A stretch of DNA of 25,798 nt from positions 1 through 25,798 of IMG/VR virus record IMGVR_UViG_3300046517_001220; one strand, 5' to 3'. A program made the translations under genes and the position numbers. The notes below the pieces were generated by a model. It was not told the origin of the DNA and did not search any database. It saw only the letters and a list, made by a program, of their open reading frames with translations. The DNA is from a virus. Shown in pieces: positions 1-7,329 of the stretch; positions within the stretch are counted from its first letter, which is position 1; every line of letters begins with the position of its first letter.

Positions 1-1
1 A

Positions 2-271
2 GGAGGCCTGACACTTGCATCAGGCATGCCGATCATCACTGATGACCGCGCGCAAGCAAAGATCAACGGTGCACGGATCGCGGCGTTGGCGACCAAGTGG
101 TATGCCGCCGATGGCATGTTTTATGATCTGACTTCCGCACAGGTGATTGCCATGAGTGATGAGCTGCAGGCGCATATCAATAATTGCTTTGTGATCGCGG
201 CTGATGTGCAAGCGCAGATTACGGCAGGGGCCATCACCACGTGCGAACAGGTTGACGCGGCTTTCGCGTGA
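2..271 (+). CDS. C-terminal part of a phage tail-region protein (DUF4376-like), truncated by the window edge
   Basis: The frame is open back to the first bases of the window, so this is probably the end of a longer gene. An ATG at 26 exists, but the AGGAGG at 1-6 is about 19 bases away, too far to serve it. The visible part is mostly helical. It contains the pattern KWYAADGMFYDLTSAQV followed by a helix and an ending of the type AGAITTCEQVDAAFA. This resembles the C-terminal domain of DUF4376-type proteins found beside tail-fibre genes in alphaproteobacterial phages. The family role is not known in detail, and a structural or assembly role in the tail tip is an inference from position. Confidence 0.6.
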   Translation, partial: GGLTLASGMPIITDDRAQAKINGARIAALATKWYAADGMFYDLTSAQVIAMSDELQAHINNCFVIAADVQAQITAGAITTCEQVDAAFA

Positions 272-284
272 AGGGCAAGTGCAC

Positions 285-635
285 ATGGCGGCCATCGTCA
301 ACATCACCGTAACGAACGACGCGGATTTTTATCGCAAGTTTCAATACCTGATGGACACATCAGGTGCACCGATCAACATGACTGGAGCATCCCTGGAAAT
401 GATGCTGCGCAGGCATGCGGCTGATGTTGAGGCCCTGCTGCGCCTCGCCACCGATACTGGTGAGATTGTGCTGATCAATCCTGCACTCGGCCTGTTCACA
501 GTTTTGATTCGCCAGGATGAGCTGGAGCGCCTTGGCCTCGGCAGCTTTGATCATTCCAACATCATGACCCAGGGCGGCCTCAAAACAAAAATCTGGAGCG
601 GCACGCTGACCAACAATGCAGGTCCGACACGATGA
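285..635 (+). CDS. Small tail/baseplate-type protein upstream of the tail fibre
   Basis: This is a 116-residue protein starting [10 protein letters not shown] chose the ATG at 285 over the upstream in-frame codon at 204, because 204 lies inside the preceding gene and 285 has AGGGCAAG about 7 bases upstream. The body reads like a beta-rich domain: a strand, then [19 protein letters not shown], then later strands with [18 protein letters not shown]. That layout is familiar from small phage proteins with an immunoglobulin-like or BppU-N-terminal-like fold next to tail fibres. Its stop overlaps the tail-fibre start (ATGA), so the two are translationally coupled. Function is unproven; a tail attachment protein is most likely. 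Confidence 0.6.
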   Translation: MAAIVNITVTNDADFYRKFQYLMDTSGAPINMTGASLEMMLRRHAADVEALLRLATDTGEIVLINPALGLFTVLIRQDELERLGLGSFDHSNIMTQGGLKTKIWSGTLTNNAGPTR

Positions 636-2296
636 GCGATGTTAGCTCTGCAACAGACCGCGACGTTGCCATTGATCCTGCCGGTGGTGCAGTCGTGGTG
701 TTGTATCCCGACGATGTTGAGACAATAGCAACAGGTGAGCAGGGACCGCCAGGGCCGCCCGGCACACCAGGAGGACCACAGGGACCGCAAGGCCCACCCG
801 GTTTACCGGGACCAATGGGACCGGCAGGACCGAACGGCGCAAATGGTCCGCAAGGCCCGAAAGGCGATCCTGGCCCGACCGGTGCGGCAGGGCCGACAGG
901 CCCGCAAGGGATACAGGGACCAGTAGGAGCTGCAGGGCCGACAGGGCCGACAGGCGCTGACAGCACAGTGCCGGGACCAACCGGCCCGGCAGGGCCGACA
1001 GGCCCAGCTGGCGCGACAGGATCACAAGGATCGAAAGGCGATACCGGCGCGACAGGCCCGCAAGGGCCAGCTGGGGCAGATGGTGCCGGTGCACCTGGCA
1101 CCGCGCCGCCGCTCATGGACAGCACGGCGGCGGTCGGCACGTCGCTGTTATTTGCGCGCCAGGACCACATTCATCCGAGCGATACGTCGCGCGCGGCGGC
1201 CAATACGGTCGTCCGCTATGACACCGCGCAAGCATTAACCGCCGCGCAACAGCAACAGGCGCGGCAAAACATTTTCGCCGCGCCGTTCGACGCGATGGCC
1301 TACAACGGCTTGCAGATTAACGGCGGCATGGAGGTCAGCCAGGAACGCGGAACAGCCGCGATAAGTTCAACCGGGTTTTATATCTGCGACGGCTGGAAGC
1401 ATGGGTTTGTCGGCACAATGGGAGTTAGTAGCTCACAAGCCGCGTCCGTTGGCGGCCCGTTTGTCGCTCTCGGGTTTCCTTATGTGCTAATTGTTGCCGT
1501 TTCTACCGCTCAAGCGGCGCTTGGTGCTGGTGATTACCTGTTTATTTATCAACCGATTGAAGGATTTCGCATTGCTCGACTCGCATGGGGCACCGCCAAC
1601 GCGCAACCGCTCACCATTGGTTTTTGGTCGTCGCATCATCGACCGGGACTTTACAGCGGTTCGATTCGCAACAGCGTCAGTGGTACGCCAAACCGCTCTT
1701 ATACGTTCACCTATACGCATAGCGTTGCAGACGTTCCTCAATACAACACGGTCACTATTCCCGGTGACACGACGGGGACATGGGCGGTTGATAATTCGGC
1801 TGGAATATTGCTGACGTTCTCGATGGGGTGTGGCGCAACCTTTACTGCACCATCGGCAAACGCCTGGCTGGCGGGAAACTATCAAGCCGCACCGGGGCAA
1901 ATCAATGCCGTCGCCGCAACGTCAGACATATTCCGCATTACCGGTGTGACCGTGCATCCCGGCAACGAAGGGCCGAGCGCGGCGCGCTCGCCGTTCATCA
2001 TTCGGCCTTACCCGCAAGAGTTGGTTTGGTGTCAACGGTACTGGCAATTGGTCTATCCCGAAGCGCGATGGTCCGCGACAACCGGATCGGTATGGATGAT
2101 CTACGTCCACATGCTTTCGGTGGAAATGCGCGGCCTTCCCACGATAGCACAACTTGCGCCGGGAATATCCGGCAACGCTTCCGCCTTCACGCTGAATGCC
2201 TTGTCTGGCAGAGAATTGCGGGTGCAACTCACCAGTGCTGCCGCCGGGGACTGTTATTGTATGCAGCGTACCTTTTCGCTGGACGCGAGGCTGTAA
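632..2296 (+). CDS. Tail fibre/receptor-binding protein with collagen-like stalk
   Basis: This is a 554-residue protein. Residues 1-34 form a short N-terminal segment. Residues 35-108 and 115-152 are Gly-X-Y triplets rich in proline, typical of trimeric collagen-like phage fibres; the two blocks are split by ADSTVP. Next come a short linker with [13 protein letters not shown], a helical segment rich in Gln and Ala, and a beta-rich C-terminal domain from about residue 225 beginning [17 protein letters not shown]. That domain is shared by many rhizobial phage tail proteins and may bind the cell surface. Start and stop overlap both neighbours (ATGA at 632, TAATG at 2294). The stalk is a clear observation; receptor binding is inferred from family and position. 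Confidence 0.8.
   Translation: MSDVSSATDRDVAIDPAGGAVVVLYPDDVETIATGEQGPPGPPGTPGGPQGPQGPPGLPGPMGPAGPNGANGPQGPKGDPGPTGAAGPTGPQGIQGPVGAAGPTGPTGADSTVPGPTGPAGPTGPAGATGSQGSKGDTGATGPQGPAGADGAGAPGTAPPLMDSTAAVGTSLLFARQDHIHPSDTSRAAANTVVRYDTAQALTAAQQQQARQNIFAAPFDAMAYNGLQINGGMEVSQERGTAAISSTGFYICDGWKHGFVGTMGVSSSQAASVGGPFVALGFPYVLIVAVSTAQAALGAGDYLFIYQPIEGFRIARLAWGTANAQPLTIGFWSSHHRPGLYSGSIRNSVSGTPNRSYTFTYTHSVADVPQYNTVTIPGDTTGTWAVDNSAGILLTFSMGCGATFTAPSANAWLAGNYQAAPGQINAVAATSDIFRITGVTVHPGNEGPSAARSPFIIRPYPQELVWCQRYWQLVYPEARWSATTGSVWMIYVHMLSVEMRGLPTIAQLAPGISGNASAFTLNALSGRELRVQLTSAAAGDCYCMQRTFSLDARL
734..1088 (+). repeat. Collagen-like Gly-X-Y coding repeat
   Basis: This tract codes for the Gly-X-Y stalk of the tail fibre. 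The DNA consists of degenerate 9-base units of the type GGN-CCN-NNN, with several near-identical copies such as GCAGGGCCGACAGGCCC. It is interrupted once, around residues 109-114. The repeat is prone to slippage and can change fibre length. It also produces long false proline-rich frames on the minus strand. Confidence 0.85.
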
Positions 2297-2601
2297 TGGC
2301 CGACTATCAACTCACCGACAGCGACGTTGTGATCCGCACCGTCGACGGCGCGTATATTCCGAACGATCCGGCCAATCGCGACCGCGACGCATACGAGCAA
2401 TGGCTTGTCGACGGCGGTGTGCCTGATCCGTATGTGCCGCCCGAGCCAGTAGCACCGGAGCCGCAGCCCGAGGGCGTATTGCTTTATGATCACGAAAACC
2501 GCTTGCGCGCATTAGAGGGGCAGCCACCGCTGACGCTTGGTGACTTCATTGCCAAGACAACGCAGCAAGCCGCGCCAGGACCAAAGCGCAAACGGAAATG
2601 A
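2296..2601 (+). CDS. Tail-fibre-associated small protein
   Basis: This is a 101-residue protein whose ATG overlaps the tail-fibre stop (TAATG), so its start is fixed by coupling. The N-terminal part has DSDVVIRTVDGAYIPNDPANRDRDAYEQWL, which I recognise as a conserved pattern in proteins next to tail fibres of rhizobial phages. A proline/glutamate linker (residues 43-60) follows. The C-terminal part has LYDHENRLRALEG and a basic tail KRKRK. No catalytic motif is visible. It is probably a structural or fibre-assembly protein, by position only. Confidence 0.65.
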   Translation: MADYQLTDSDVVIRTVDGAYIPNDPANRDRDAYEQWLVDGGVPDPYVPPEPVAPEPQPEGVLLYDHENRLRALEGQPPLTLGDFIAKTTQQAAPGPKRKRK

Positions 2602-2924
2602 TGACCAGCGCCAAGCCATGGTTTTATGTGGTCGGCTTTGCTGTTGTGATGATGCTGGCAGTCGGTAGCATGATCTATTCGCAAAGTGATGCTCAACCGG
2701 CGAAGCCTGTCTGTGTCACCGACGAAGACCGCGTCCACATTCGCGCGCAGGTGCTTGCGGCGGTTGATGATGCATTCAGGGATAACATCAAGCATCTGTT
2801 CACCGGTTGGCTCAAAGACGCTCGCGACCAACCGGGGCGCGCATCTGCAGGCCTGCAGAGTTCAATTGTTGCCTACCAGCGCGCGCGAGCCGACGCGCTG
2901 AAATGGACGCCAGCAGCTTGCTAA
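2598..2924 (+). CDS. Membrane-anchored small protein upstream of the endolysin
   Basis: This 108-residue protein overlaps the previous stop (ATGA). Residues 8-27 form one hydrophobic segment after a short basic N-terminus. The rest is a soluble helical domain containing two Cys (residue 39 and the C-terminal residue 108). The soluble part, with AAVDDAFRDNIKHLFTGW and a later AYQRARADALKW, resembles a conserved hypothetical found in rhizobial phages and genomes. Position directly before the amidase suggests a lysis-related role, such as a spanin or signal-anchor partner, but no spanin hallmark (lipobox, coiled coil) is present. I do not assign a function. Confidence 0.6.
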   Translation: MMTSAKPWFYVVGFAVVMMLAVGSMIYSQSDAQPAKPVCVTDEDRVHIRAQVLAAVDDAFRDNIKHLFTGWLKDARDQPGRASAGLQSSIVAYQRARADALKWTPAAC

Positions 2925-2937
2925 GGAAGGACCGCAA

Positions 2938-3897
2938 ATGATGCTCAGCCTGAAAGGCAAGGTGTCGCATTTCGGCGGGCCAAACGATGAGGGCGTGGCA
3001 CCGGATGAAGGCCTGGCTTTCATCAGTGCCGTTGACCAGGCACCGCACCTGTTCCTGAGCTACCAGCCGGAAGGCACCACAGGCCTGGCGCGCAGGCTCA
3101 ACCCGCAGACCTACTACATTGCCTGTCGCTGGGACTATGACGAGACGCCTGCCTACATGCTGCTTGAGGAAATGGCCCTGGTGCATGCGCCCAAAACAGG
3201 GCGTTCGCTCAAGTTATATCCGGCCGATTGGGGGCCGCATGTTGACACCAATCGCGTGGCGGATATTTCCCCTGGTGCCATGGAAGTCCTGGGCATCACC
3301 ACCGATGATGAGGTGGTGGTCGAATTTCCCTTCACCTCGCGCGGTGCTGTCGCCTCGGCTGGTTATAACCGCATCGTCATTTCATCCGGTCACGGTCTCT
3401 ATGCGCGCGGCGCATCCGGCATCCTTGATGAGGTGGATGAGGCGCGCAAGGTGGTGGAGCGCCTGGCCGATAATCTGCGCGATCGAGGTGTTGCGGTTAA
3501 AACATTCCACGACGACACCAGCCACAGTCAGAATGAAAACCTCAACACCATCGTGGACTATCATAATTCACAGACGCGCGAGCTGGATGTGTCGGTGCAT
3601 TTCAACGCCTACATTGAAACCACCAGCCCGATGGGCAGCGAATGTCTTTATGTGACGCAGAGCGCATTGGCTGGCCATGTGTCAGCAGCCCTTGCGGCCT
3701 GCGGCTTCATCAACCGCGGCGCAAAAAAGCGCACCGATTTATTCTTCCTCAATCAGACGACCGGCCCAGCCATTTTGATTGAGGTGTGCTTCGTTGACAG
3801 TTCGGCCGATGCCGCTGTCTATGAGGATCAGTTCGACGCTATCTGCGAAGCCATCGCTGGTGTGCTGGGAGGTGTGCAAGCCAACCTGGCCGTCTGA
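2938..3897 (+). CDS. Endolysin: DPBB domain fused to N-acetylmuramoyl-L-alanine amidase (Amidase_3)
   Basis: This is a 319-residue protein preceded by GGAAGGA six bases upstream of the ATG at 2938. Residues about 20-130 resemble a double-psi beta-barrel (RlpA-like/DPBB) domain, seen in DWGPHVDTNRVADISPGAMEVLGI. Residues about 145-312 are an Amidase_3 domain. The putative zinc ligands are His152 (ISSGHG), Glu165 or Glu168, and His221 (SVHFNA); the catalytic Glu is Glu282 (ILIEVCFVD). The family cleaves the bond between MurNAc and L-Ala in peptidoglycan. There is no signal peptide, so export would need a holin. It is the last gene of the rightward tail/lysis unit, just before a terminator. Confidence 0.87.
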   Translation: MMLSLKGKVSHFGGPNDEGVAPDEGLAFISAVDQAPHLFLSYQPEGTTGLARRLNPQTYYIACRWDYDETPAYMLLEEMALVHAPKTGRSLKLYPADWGPHVDTNRVADISPGAMEVLGITTDDEVVVEFPFTSRGAVASAGYNRIVISSGHGLYARGASGILDEVDEARKVVERLADNLRDRGVAVKTFHDDTSHSQNENLNTIVDYHNSQTRELDVSVHFNAYIETTSPMGSECLYVTQSALAGHVSAALAACGFINRGAKKRTDLFFLNQTTGPAILIEVCFVDSSADAAVYEDQFDAICEAIAGVLGGVQANLAV

Positions 3898-3990
3898 AAT
3901 GGAATTGTCCTGATCTTGCACCTCCGGCCAGGACGATAGGTGGCCCGCGCCTGATGAGCGGGCAATTTCGTACATGGGTGAAAACAACTT

Positions 3991-4025
3991 GGCCCGCCCA
4001 GGGAAACCTGGGCGGGCCTTTTTTT
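3991..4025 (+). terminator. Rho-independent terminator of the tail/lysis unit
   Basis: A perfect 12-bp stem (3991-4002 with 4007-4018, GGCCCGCCCAGG) has a GAAA loop and is followed by seven T residues (4019-4025). It lies about 95 bases after the endolysin stop and separates it from the convergent integrase unit. The U-run is only on the plus-strand side, so it mainly stops rightward late transcripts. Confidence 0.92.
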
Positions 4026-4046
4026 ATTGCTGCGGGTGCTGGGCTG

Positions 4047-4211
4047 CTACTGCATTTTGTCAATCAGGAAGGCCGAAGCCAGCATGACCATGCCGCCGAT
4101 CCACAGCAGCAGGATGCAGGGCACCACGGTGAGCGGTGTTGAATAGGCCAGGGTTGCAAAGCCACAAACGAAGAAGCCGAGGAAACCCCACAGGCCGAAT
4201 AATATTTTCAT
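4047..4211 (-). CDS. 54-residue two-helix membrane protein coupled to the integrase
   Basis: The ATG at 4211 overlaps the integrase stop (ATGA), and the frame closes with TAG at 4047. The product starts MKILFGLWGFLGFFVCGF and has a second hydrophobic segment (VVPCILLLWIGGMVMLASAFL), ending IDKMQ. That gives two transmembrane helices with a very short connecting loop. It is transcribed with the integrase. Possible roles include a lysogenic membrane protein, superinfection exclusion or a small holin. The position next to the endolysin is notable, but the strand is opposite, so a holin role would need a different transcript. Function is unknown. Confidence 0.6.
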   Translation of the reverse strand: MKILFGLWGFLGFFVCGFATLAYSTPLTVVPCILLLWIGGMVMLASAFLIDKMQ

Positions 4212-5533
4212 CACGCCACCTGCCTGAGCTGGACCACATTGCTGGTGGTGTCCTTGTCGCGCAGCTCATCCAGCCTGGTCGACCAGTGGGCCATCATCTT
4301 GACGCGGATTTCCCATTGGCGATCCAGGCCGTCCTGGATTTCCTTGCCTGACATGATGGCATCAGCAGCAGCCATGCGGTTATAGGTTTTGCGAACCACA
4401 TCCTCATCGCCATGCGCCAGCTGCATTTCAATCAGGTCAGACGGCCAGCGGTATTCACCATTGAGCAAGGTGGATGCTGTTGACCTGAAGCCATGGGCAC
4501 AGTGCAGCTCACCGCCGTAGCCAAGCTGCTGCAGGGCACGGTTGAGCGTCTTGGGTGTCATCGGCTTGTTGGCAGTGGTGAACACATACTGGCCAGCACC
4601 AGTGAACGGCCTGACCAGCTCAAGGATGGCCAGCACCTGGGCAGACAGTGGCACTCGGTGGAAGGTGCCCGGCTTCATCATGCGGGCCATCTTCATCTTG
4701 TGGCGCGGGATGCTCCAGGTGCTGCCATCAATTTCACTCCACTCCATGGCTGCCACATTGGCAGGCCGCTGGAAGGTGCGCGCCAGCACCTCAAGTGCAG
4801 CCTGCACCAGCATGCGGCCATCGTAGCCACGAATGTCGCGCATCAGTTTGCCAACCTGGCTGGATGAAATGATAGCAGGCAGTGGCTCAGGCTTCCTGGG
4901 CGGCAGCTTGAAGCACTTAATCTCGGCCGGGTTGTCACTGCAGTATTTATTGGGAACGGCATACTCAAAAACCTCCCTGAGCATGCCGCGCAGCTGGCGC
5001 GCCTTGGCATTGTGGCCATCACCATTGGCAATCTTGAGCAGTGCCTGTTGCACATCCCCAATGCTGATGTCGGCAATCAGCTTGGTGCCGAACAGGTCAA
5101 TGAGCTGGTCGCGCTTGGTGGCATCCATGTCCCTGGTTTTTTGTGTGCGGTTGGTATCGCCTTCGCGGAAGGCTGCAAACCATTCCATGATGACGGACTC
5201 GAAAGTGCGCTTGGCGCGGATGGCTGACTTTTCTTTTTTGCGCTCAAGAATGGGGTCTTTCCCAGCAGCAACCTGCTGGTGAGCTGCCATTGATTTTTCG
5301 CGCGCCAGGCCCAGGCCGGTCTTGGGATAGATGCCGAGCGACATGCGGGTGCGCTGGCCTGTCACCGGGCTGGTGAAGCGGAAGCGCCAGCAGCCTGTCT
5401 TTCCCTCGGTGATTTCCAGGGCCAGGTTGTCACTGTCATGCTTTTGTGAAACCTGGGCTTCATTGCCTGCATCATCGGTCACGATGAAATAGCCTGCGGT
5501 GATGGCCTTCTTGATTTCCGGATCGGTCAACAT
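4211..5533 (-). CDS. int: Tyrosine-recombinase integrase (P4-type with arm-binding DUF4102-like domain)
   Basis: This 440-residue protein begins at the ATG at 5533, with AGGAAAAG just upstream; longer in-frame versions lack such a site. Residues about 20-100 look like the arm-type DNA-binding domain (DUF4102-like, with RMSLGIYPKTGLGLAREK). Residues about 108-200 are the core-binding SAM-like domain. The catalytic domain shows Arg256 (FQRPANVAAMEWSEI), a basic pair around Lys279/Lys281, His347-x-x-Arg350 (HGFR), His374 (QLAHG) and the nucleophile Tyr384 (RKTYNR). All the key residues are present, so it is probably active in integration and excision at attP. The excisionase partner may be the HTH protein at 7326-7604. 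Confidence 0.93.
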   Translation of the reverse strand: MLTDPEIKKAITAGYFIVTDDAGNEAQVSQKHDSDNLALEITEGKTGCWRFRFTSPVTGQRTRMSLGIYPKTGLGLAREKSMAAHQQVAAGKDPILERKKEKSAIRAKRTFESVIMEWFAAFREGDTNRTQKTRDMDATKRDQLIDLFGTKLIADISIGDVQQALLKIANGDGHNAKARQLRGMLREVFEYAVPNKYCSDNPAEIKCFKLPPRKPEPLPAIISSSQVGKLMRDIRGYDGRMLVQAALEVLARTFQRPANVAAMEWSEIDGSTWSIPRHKMKMARMMKPGTFHRVPLSAQVLAILELVRPFTGAGQYVFTTANKPMTPKTLNRALQQLGYGGELHCAHGFRSTASTLLNGEYRWPSDLIEMQLAHGDEDVVRKTYNRMAAADAIMSGKEIQDGLDRQWEIRVKMMAHWSTRLDELRDKDTTSNVVQLRQVA

Positions 5534-5878
5534 TTCTTTTCCTTTGTTTTTTAGGATGTACCATTGGGTGACAATCTGAGCTGCGGTGCTTGAGACAAGC
5601 AGACACAACCAGGGACAGGCATAGAGCGTGAGCCGCTGGGAGAGAAGCGGTGCGGCGAGTGGGAGTTAATAGGATGCAGTCAGAGAGAGTGTGTCCGCCA
5701 CTGGGGGTAAAGCAGACAAATTGACTTAACGCATTGTCGTGCTTTCGTTTTCTCAGATTGGCCAAAGTCCATGGTCCTCGCCCTGTACCATTACAAGAGG
5801 GGTCAAAATATATTTTACTTTTAACGGGGGACGCTGCAGGAAGGCAGCTCAACCACGCAAAAAGGATGACACCAGGCT
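5534..5878. promoter_or_regulatory. 345-base intergenic region upstream of integrase; control region and candidate attP
   Basis: This region separates the leftward integrase from the rightward early genes, so it should hold divergent promoters. An AT-rich block at 5805-5822 has TATATT at 5809-5814 that could be a -10 box toward 5879, but no good -35 precedes it. A TTGACT at 5721-5726 has no partner -10 at the usual distance. Toward the integrase, TTGTCA and TAAAAA are only 15 bases apart. A short hairpin CCGCT/AGCGG is at 5633-5650. I see no tRNA 3' end. attP is expected here or at 3898-4046. No convincing gene lies within it. Confidence 0.4.
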
Positions 5879-6145
5879 ATGACGAAACCGACCAAAAAGA
5901 CTGCCAAAAAGGTCAACGGTTCCTATGATTGGGATGCGGCCAAGAAATTAGCTGCAGCAGGCAAGCTGCCACCGATGCCGACATTCCGCAGCTATGCTCC
6001 ACACATTAAAGACCTGCATGCCCTGGCCAGAAAAAAGGATGTGGCAGGCATCAAGGAATGGGCTGCCGGTTTCAAAAATGAAAAAGGCGGGCGGGTGAAT
6101 ATGTTTCGCTTTCGCGATCTTTGTCTCACTGCCTTGAGAAAATAA
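5879..6145 (+). CDS. Small basic hypothetical protein
   Basis: This 88-residue protein is preceded by AAAAAGGA about 12 bases before the ATG. The N-terminus is rich in Lys and Thr (MTKPTKKTAKK). A helical domain follows with FRSYAPHIKDLHALARKKD, then a repeat-like helix ending in FRFRDLCLTALRK. The C-terminal pattern resembles short helical domains of alphaproteobacterial proteins where a run of Ala-rich helices ends in YRDLCxxAL. No enzyme motif is visible. It is the first gene of a four-gene rightward early unit with close spacing to the next (one base between stop and ATG). Function is unknown. Confidence 0.65.
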   Translation: MTKPTKKTAKKVNGSYDWDAAKKLAAAGKLPPMPTFRSYAPHIKDLHALARKKDVAGIKEWAAGFKNEKGGRVNMFRFRDLCLTALRK

Positions 6146-6146
6146 A

Positions 6147-6374
6147 ATGGCCTACGTCCTTGTCACCAGCTCATGCTTCGGTTGCGGCAAAATATTCAGC
6201 TATCATCCGAACAAGGTGCCAAGCATTCCAATTGAGGGTGAGCGCCGGCCGATTTGCCTAGCCTGCGTCACCCTGGTCAATCCAAAGCGCATTAAAAATG
6301 GCCTGCCACCCATTGTGATCTTGCCGGGTGCCTATGAGCCAGCTGATGAGGAAGAGGTTCGCTGGGATGGATAA
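6147..6374 (+). CDS. Zinc-ribbon protein (CxxC...CxxC) of a widespread phage family
   Basis: This is a 75-residue protein. Cys10-x-x-Cys13 and Cys37-x-x-Cys40 are placed to bind one zinc ion. The surrounding sequence (MAYVLVTSSCFGCGKIFSYHP, later PICLACV, then LPPIVILPGAYEPADEEE) matches a pattern I know from small proteins common in actinobacterial phages and also in other phages. Their function is not established. The start is fixed by the single-base gap to the previous stop (TAAAATG). The role could be structural or regulatory. Confidence is high that it is a real gene, low for function. Confidence 0.72.
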   Translation: MAYVLVTSSCFGCGKIFSYHPNKVPSIPIEGERRPICLACVTLVNPKRIKNGLPPIVILPGAYEPADEEEVRWDG

Positions 6375-6687
6375 AACGACACTCGCTGGGATGTATCAAA
6401 TGAAACTCTATTACGTCGCGCTCGATGCTGCGCGCGCGGGTGTTGATAGTTCTGACACCTATGTGTGGGCCAATGATCCAGAGCAGGCTGCAACATTGGC
6501 AAAACAATATTGGGGTCAATTCAGCGGCTGGAAACAAAGCCTGCAATATTATGTTGATGAAGTGCCGACAGACGTGCCTGCTCAACCCGCTGTCGTGCCC
6601 TGGGAGGATGTTGCGCGCATTGAAAAGCTGGTCGATGGGACGCACCGACGAAGGCGGGCCTTTGTGCCACCACCCAAAAAGGAATAG
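6367..6687 (+). CDS. Small hypothetical early protein
   Basis: This is a 106-residue protein if the ATG at 6367 is used. That start overlaps the previous stop by eight bases and is preceded by GAGGAAGAGG. Further in-frame ATGs at 6391 and 6400 are possible, the last giving MKLYYVALDAARAG. The middle region reads like an alpha/beta domain: SSDTYVWANDPEQAATLAKQYWG suggests a viral-type domain that transforms an argument series. The C-terminus is basic (HRRRRAFVPPPKKE). No known family is recognised. The start context carries a 10-base duplication (CGCTGGGATG at 6360 and 6384) that adds eight codons. Confidence 0.6.
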   Translation: MDKTTLAGMYQMKLYYVALDAARAGVDSSDTYVWANDPEQAATLAKQYWGQFSGWKQSLQYYVDEVPTDVPAQPAVVPWEDVARIEKLVDGTHRRRRAFVPPPKKE

Positions 6688-6689
6688 GG

Positions 6690-7097
6690 ATGGATAAAAC
6701 CCTGGTCGTGACAAACATCGACCCGTTGGCCGACGAACTCATTTTCTGCAACGACACTGCCTGCTGGAATGTGTCGCGCGCCCTGCGTGACTGTGCAGCC
6801 GAAAAGCACGACCTCTATGTGCTGGATGTGGCCGAGGCCTATGCAGCCAATGCCGCCGTCGAAGTGGATGAGGCCAAGGTGCAACGCTTCATGCGGACAC
6901 CGGATGTGTTCAGCCAGCCGCTCGTCCTGGTCATTGAAGATGGTGCAGCCTGGATGATTGACGGCCACCACCGGCTGCGCGCCATGCATCGCCTGGGCCT
7001 CACGGATTTTGCAGCCTACGTCATCGAGGAAGCCGAAGCCGCACCGTACCAAGTCTGGTATAACGGCAAGCGTAAGCCGCCTTTTCCAATTGATTGA
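6690..7097 (+). CDS. ParB/sulfiredoxin-like domain protein
   Basis: This 135-residue protein has AGGAATAGGG directly before its ATG. The core motif is Asp91-Gly-His-His-Arg95 in WMIDGHHRLRAMHRLGL, the hallmark of ParB/Srx-type nucleotide-binding domains, here with two His. In this superfamily the motif contacts a nucleotide or acts in nuclease or modification chemistry. The protein is short and lacks the HTH of partition ParB, so it is unlikely to be a partition protein. It ends the early rightward unit and faces the leftward operon convergently. The exact reaction is unknown. A second ParB-domain protein is at 18133-18768. Confidence 0.65.
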   Translation: MDKTLVVTNIDPLADELIFCNDTACWNVSRALRDCAAEKHDLYVLDVAEAYAANAAVEVDEAKVQRFMRTPDVFSQPLVLVIEDGAAWMIDGHHRLRAMHRLGLTDFAAYVIEEAEAAPYQVWYNGKRKPPFPID

Positions 7098-7134
7098 GCA
7101 ATTGCAAATCGACGTTTTTCATGTCCTGGGGATT

Positions 7135-7329
7135 TTAAGTTTCGTCGTAGCCTTCTGGTGGCTCAGCAGGCCTTAATGTTTTTTCAATATTCAAGCGCAA
7201 TATCAGGCGCTCATTTTCCCGCCGCAAAAAACCAATTTCATTAGCAGCCTCAGCCAGCAGCTCGCGGCCTTCGCGGGACCGGCCTGGCCTGTCTCGATAG
7301 ACGATGAGGCGTTCAACAATATCCATCAT
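7135..7329 (-). CDS. Small coiled-coil hypothetical protein, last gene of the leftward operon
   Basis: This protein is 64 residues from the ATG at 7329, or 63 from 7326. The first ATG overlaps the previous stop (ATGA). It begins MMDIVERLIVYRDRPGRSR, then REGRELLAEAANEIGFLRRENERLI, which suggests one long helix or coiled coil. Similar short proteins (DIVERL...EGRELLxEAAxEI) are frequent in rhizobial phages, without known function. It lies at the end of the operon; I see no clear terminator after it. Confidence 0.65.
   Translation of the reverse strand: MMDIVERLIVYRDRPGRSREGRELLAEAANEIGFLRRENERLILRLNIEKTLRPAEPPEGYDET

Noticed and set aside
734-1088. CRISPR-like repeat array
   Set aside because: The repeats are contiguous, degenerate 9-base coding units without spacers.
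580-1170. Long proline-rich frame on the minus strand
   Set aside because: It is the mirror of the Gly-X-Y repeats of the tail fibre; low complexity, with no start signal and no neighbours on that strand.
5472-5852. 126-codon minus-strand frame upstream of and overlapping the integrase
   Set aside because: It overlaps the integrase N-terminus in another frame, has no ribosome site, and its composition (many Ser, His, Cys) is typical of non-coding sequence.
7087-7104. CAATTG-N6-CAATTG as a terminator between convergent units
   Set aside because: The arms are AT-rich, each is self-complementary, and no T-run follows on either strand.
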